In this document: piece by piece, positions 62,518 through 64,000 of the stretch
How the letters are laid out: each line of letters begins with the position of its first letter
Position numbering within the stretch: position 1 is the stretch's first letter
DNA from: Pisolithus tinctorius
Lineage: Eukaryota > Basidiomycota > Agaricomycetes > Boletales > Pisolithaceae
Assembly: GCA_024663395.1 (NCBI GenBank)
Contig: JANFAH010000009.1
Coordinates: 1,178,001-1,242,000 of the forward strand
DNA: 64,000 bases
Reading direction: 5' to 3'
Made by a program: the position numbers and the translations under genes
Notes under the pieces: model-generated
Told to the model about the DNA's origin: nothing
Database searches by the model: none
The model's input: the letters and a program-made list of their open reading frames with translations, nothing else

Positions 62518-64000
62518 GTGTTCACCTATTCCTCAAAGATGCGCCCCTCGTCAAGCAACTCTGGGATCTGTACTGTACGGAACGGCCGTATCGAGATAAT
62601 CGTTCTCGCTGACGCTGACTCGTGTCACTTGGGGTCAGCTGCGTCAAATGACGAACCTGCGGTGGTTGAGGTGATGGAAGAATCCTGTGATGAAGGCCTG
62701 ATCATCATATGGCCCCCCTTCTCGCCGTGCGTGACACAGCCTATGCAGGCGGGGAATGAAAGACATACACCCAGACAAGCGTTTCGTGCTCGAACAATGC
62801 GACCCACTCCTTACCGGATAACTATTCCTACAGCGTATCGATTCGTTATGATGCGAGAAGAGCTTAAGTTCTCTTAAAGAAGCACTTCGTGTCAACAACA
62901 AAGCAAAAGCCCGCTTCCCTGAGCGTCAAGCTGATCTATATGCCCGTGCCTCATGGCTTATCCGTGAGAGCATCGAGGCAGGTGTTACGATAATATGGGC
63001 GCACGTGGAAATTAACACAGCTGTCAGCGTGGTTTCTCTGGAGATTGGCTAAGACTCAAGTCTGAGTGGGAGGGGATCTGCGAGATTCAGATTGCCGGTG
63101 AGGAATCGCCCGTACCTTGAGCTCTACTCTCAATCCACCTAGGGAAACCCTTTTTACTTCCATTGACGCTGAGGCACCAGGTGAAAACCTTAAGCTGTTT
63201 GTAAGGATCTTCGACCGTTCTGGTATGTCTGTTGTTGGTTCCCCCTTCGGTAGAACGCTCCCGCGAGAAGACATATAAGAGTGGTGCGGAAATTCTCGCG
63301 CTCGCCGAGGCTCGCAATCTCCACGCTGATTTCCGTCTGGACTACAGTCACGATGCAGATGCGGAACCAATGGTATGGGAACCCATATGCCAATGCGAGA
63401 AATGGAGTGGGACAAGGGAACCGCTGGTCATAAGCGAGTGACTAATCAGCTGGACTCGGGACATTCTCGGCTGAGGAACGGTCGATGTTAGAGCCAATGA
63501 TGTAGTTTTTTTGGAGATCGTCTCCCTCCCGCAAAACGACCTGTATATGATGGATAGACCTTGAGAATATGGCACGCGCGCCATTCCTTTTGGACAGCGA
63601 ATACTGGATGCTGCGCGAATATCACAGCGACATAGTGTTCACATTGCCATGAGCGTTAACAACATCAAGAATATCTTCACCCCGCAGGGCTATTTCGACC
63701 TACTCACCTTGGCAAGTCCTGGGGCTGGATGGAGCCAGAGTGGAGGGAGCTTCTAGTACACTTATAACAACTGATCATTTTCCACAACATTGATTATATC
63801 TACCGCCGTTTCGAATCTAGCGTTCGGTGACCGGGGTTGAAAAGACGGTTATTGGACCTGACATTGAAGATACTGACGACAATCTCGCACCTCGTATTGG
63901 AGATCCGGCAAACTTCGTTCTGATCCACGAGGCAAGCCGGTGGCGAATTGTTGTGCCAAGTCCCTCCCTTCGACCAGACTACTGTTCTTGGGGGGGGGGG
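62518..64000 (+). CDS. amidohydrolase (cytosine-deaminase-like), frame broken, runs off the window
   Basis: Metal-dependent hydrolase of the fungal relatives of CodA-type cytosine deaminase and atrazine chlorohydrolase. Visible parts in order: NGRIEIIVLADADSC; the metal site near 62760 (DIHPDKRFVLEQCDPLLTG, expected HxHLDK); LRVNNKAKARFPERQADLYA with RASWLIRESIEAGVTIM; AHVEINTAV; EKTYKSGAEILALAEARNLH with ADFRLDYSHDADAEPMVWE (second metal ligand region); FSAEERSMLEPMM; VSLPQNDLYMM; and VHIAMSVNNIKNIFTPQGYF with DLLTLA (after AMSVNNI the last conserved motif). Then RIGDPANFVLIHEASRWRIV stretches to the window end. The segments sit in different frames with many one-base breaks, so either the sequence quality is poor or the gene is decayed. 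The start is uncertain; the C-terminus is outside the window. Confidence 0.6.
63991..64000. repeat. terminal poly-G run
   Basis: The last ten bases of the window are G. This could be a genuine G-tract or a sequencing artefact. The gene frame runs into it. Confidence 0.7.

Overview
The window is nuclear DNA of a mushroom-forming basidiomycete (Agaricomycetes). Four things point there: nearly every gene is cut by many 45-65 nt GT-AG introns; the eukaryotic genes include a RasGEF, Miro, Cdc37, Tim9, Mps1 and EMC8/9; typical agaric families are present (DUF6534 membrane proteins, BTB and F-box proteins, CmcJ/asaB-like oxygenases, long Ser/Pro-rich methyltransferases); and I see no bacterial-type operons. 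I found no tRNA, rRNA, CRISPR array or intact transposon.

Layout. 1-22 kb is gene dense: SH3-RasGEF (+), F-box/WD-like (-), the mitochondrial GTPase Miro/Gem1 (+), a VWA-domain protein (+), a G-patch protein (-) divergent from EMC8/9 (+), guanine deaminase (+), a Red1/ZFC3H1-like zinc-finger protein (+) and an SRF-type MADS-box factor (+). 22.1-27.2 kb shows no recognisable gene. 27.2-38.3 kb holds a methyltransferase (-), a multi-pass membrane protein (+), Cdc37 (+) and an adaptin-binding p34/AAGAB-like protein (-). 38.3-50.2 kb is more accessory: DUF6534 membrane protein (+), CmcJ-like oxygenase (+), TKL-like kinase (-), F-box protein (+), a STELLO/DUF288-like glycosyltransferase (-) and a nucleotide-sugar-transporter-like protein (-). 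50.2-64 kb returns to core genes: DAHP synthase (-) divergent from Tim9 (+), PrxQ-type peroxiredoxin (+), Mps1 kinase (+), BTB protein (+), GNAT acetyltransferase (-), dienelactone hydrolase (+) and an amidohydrolase (+) that runs off the right edge.

The genes do not form one pathway. Local pairs that may mean something are G-patch/EMC8 (84 bp shared promoter), DAHP synthase/Tim9 (shared promoter with Gcn4-like sites) and the glycosyltransferase/transporter pair (both Golgi-type).

The most striking property is technical or evolutionary. Many otherwise well-conserved genes are broken by single-base losses in short homopolymers, while neighbours such as Cdc37, Mps1, Tim9, DAHP synthase, VWA and guanine deaminase read through cleanly once introns are removed. 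Gene models below were assembled by eye from exon joins. Starts, and the ends of the frameshifted genes, are approximate.
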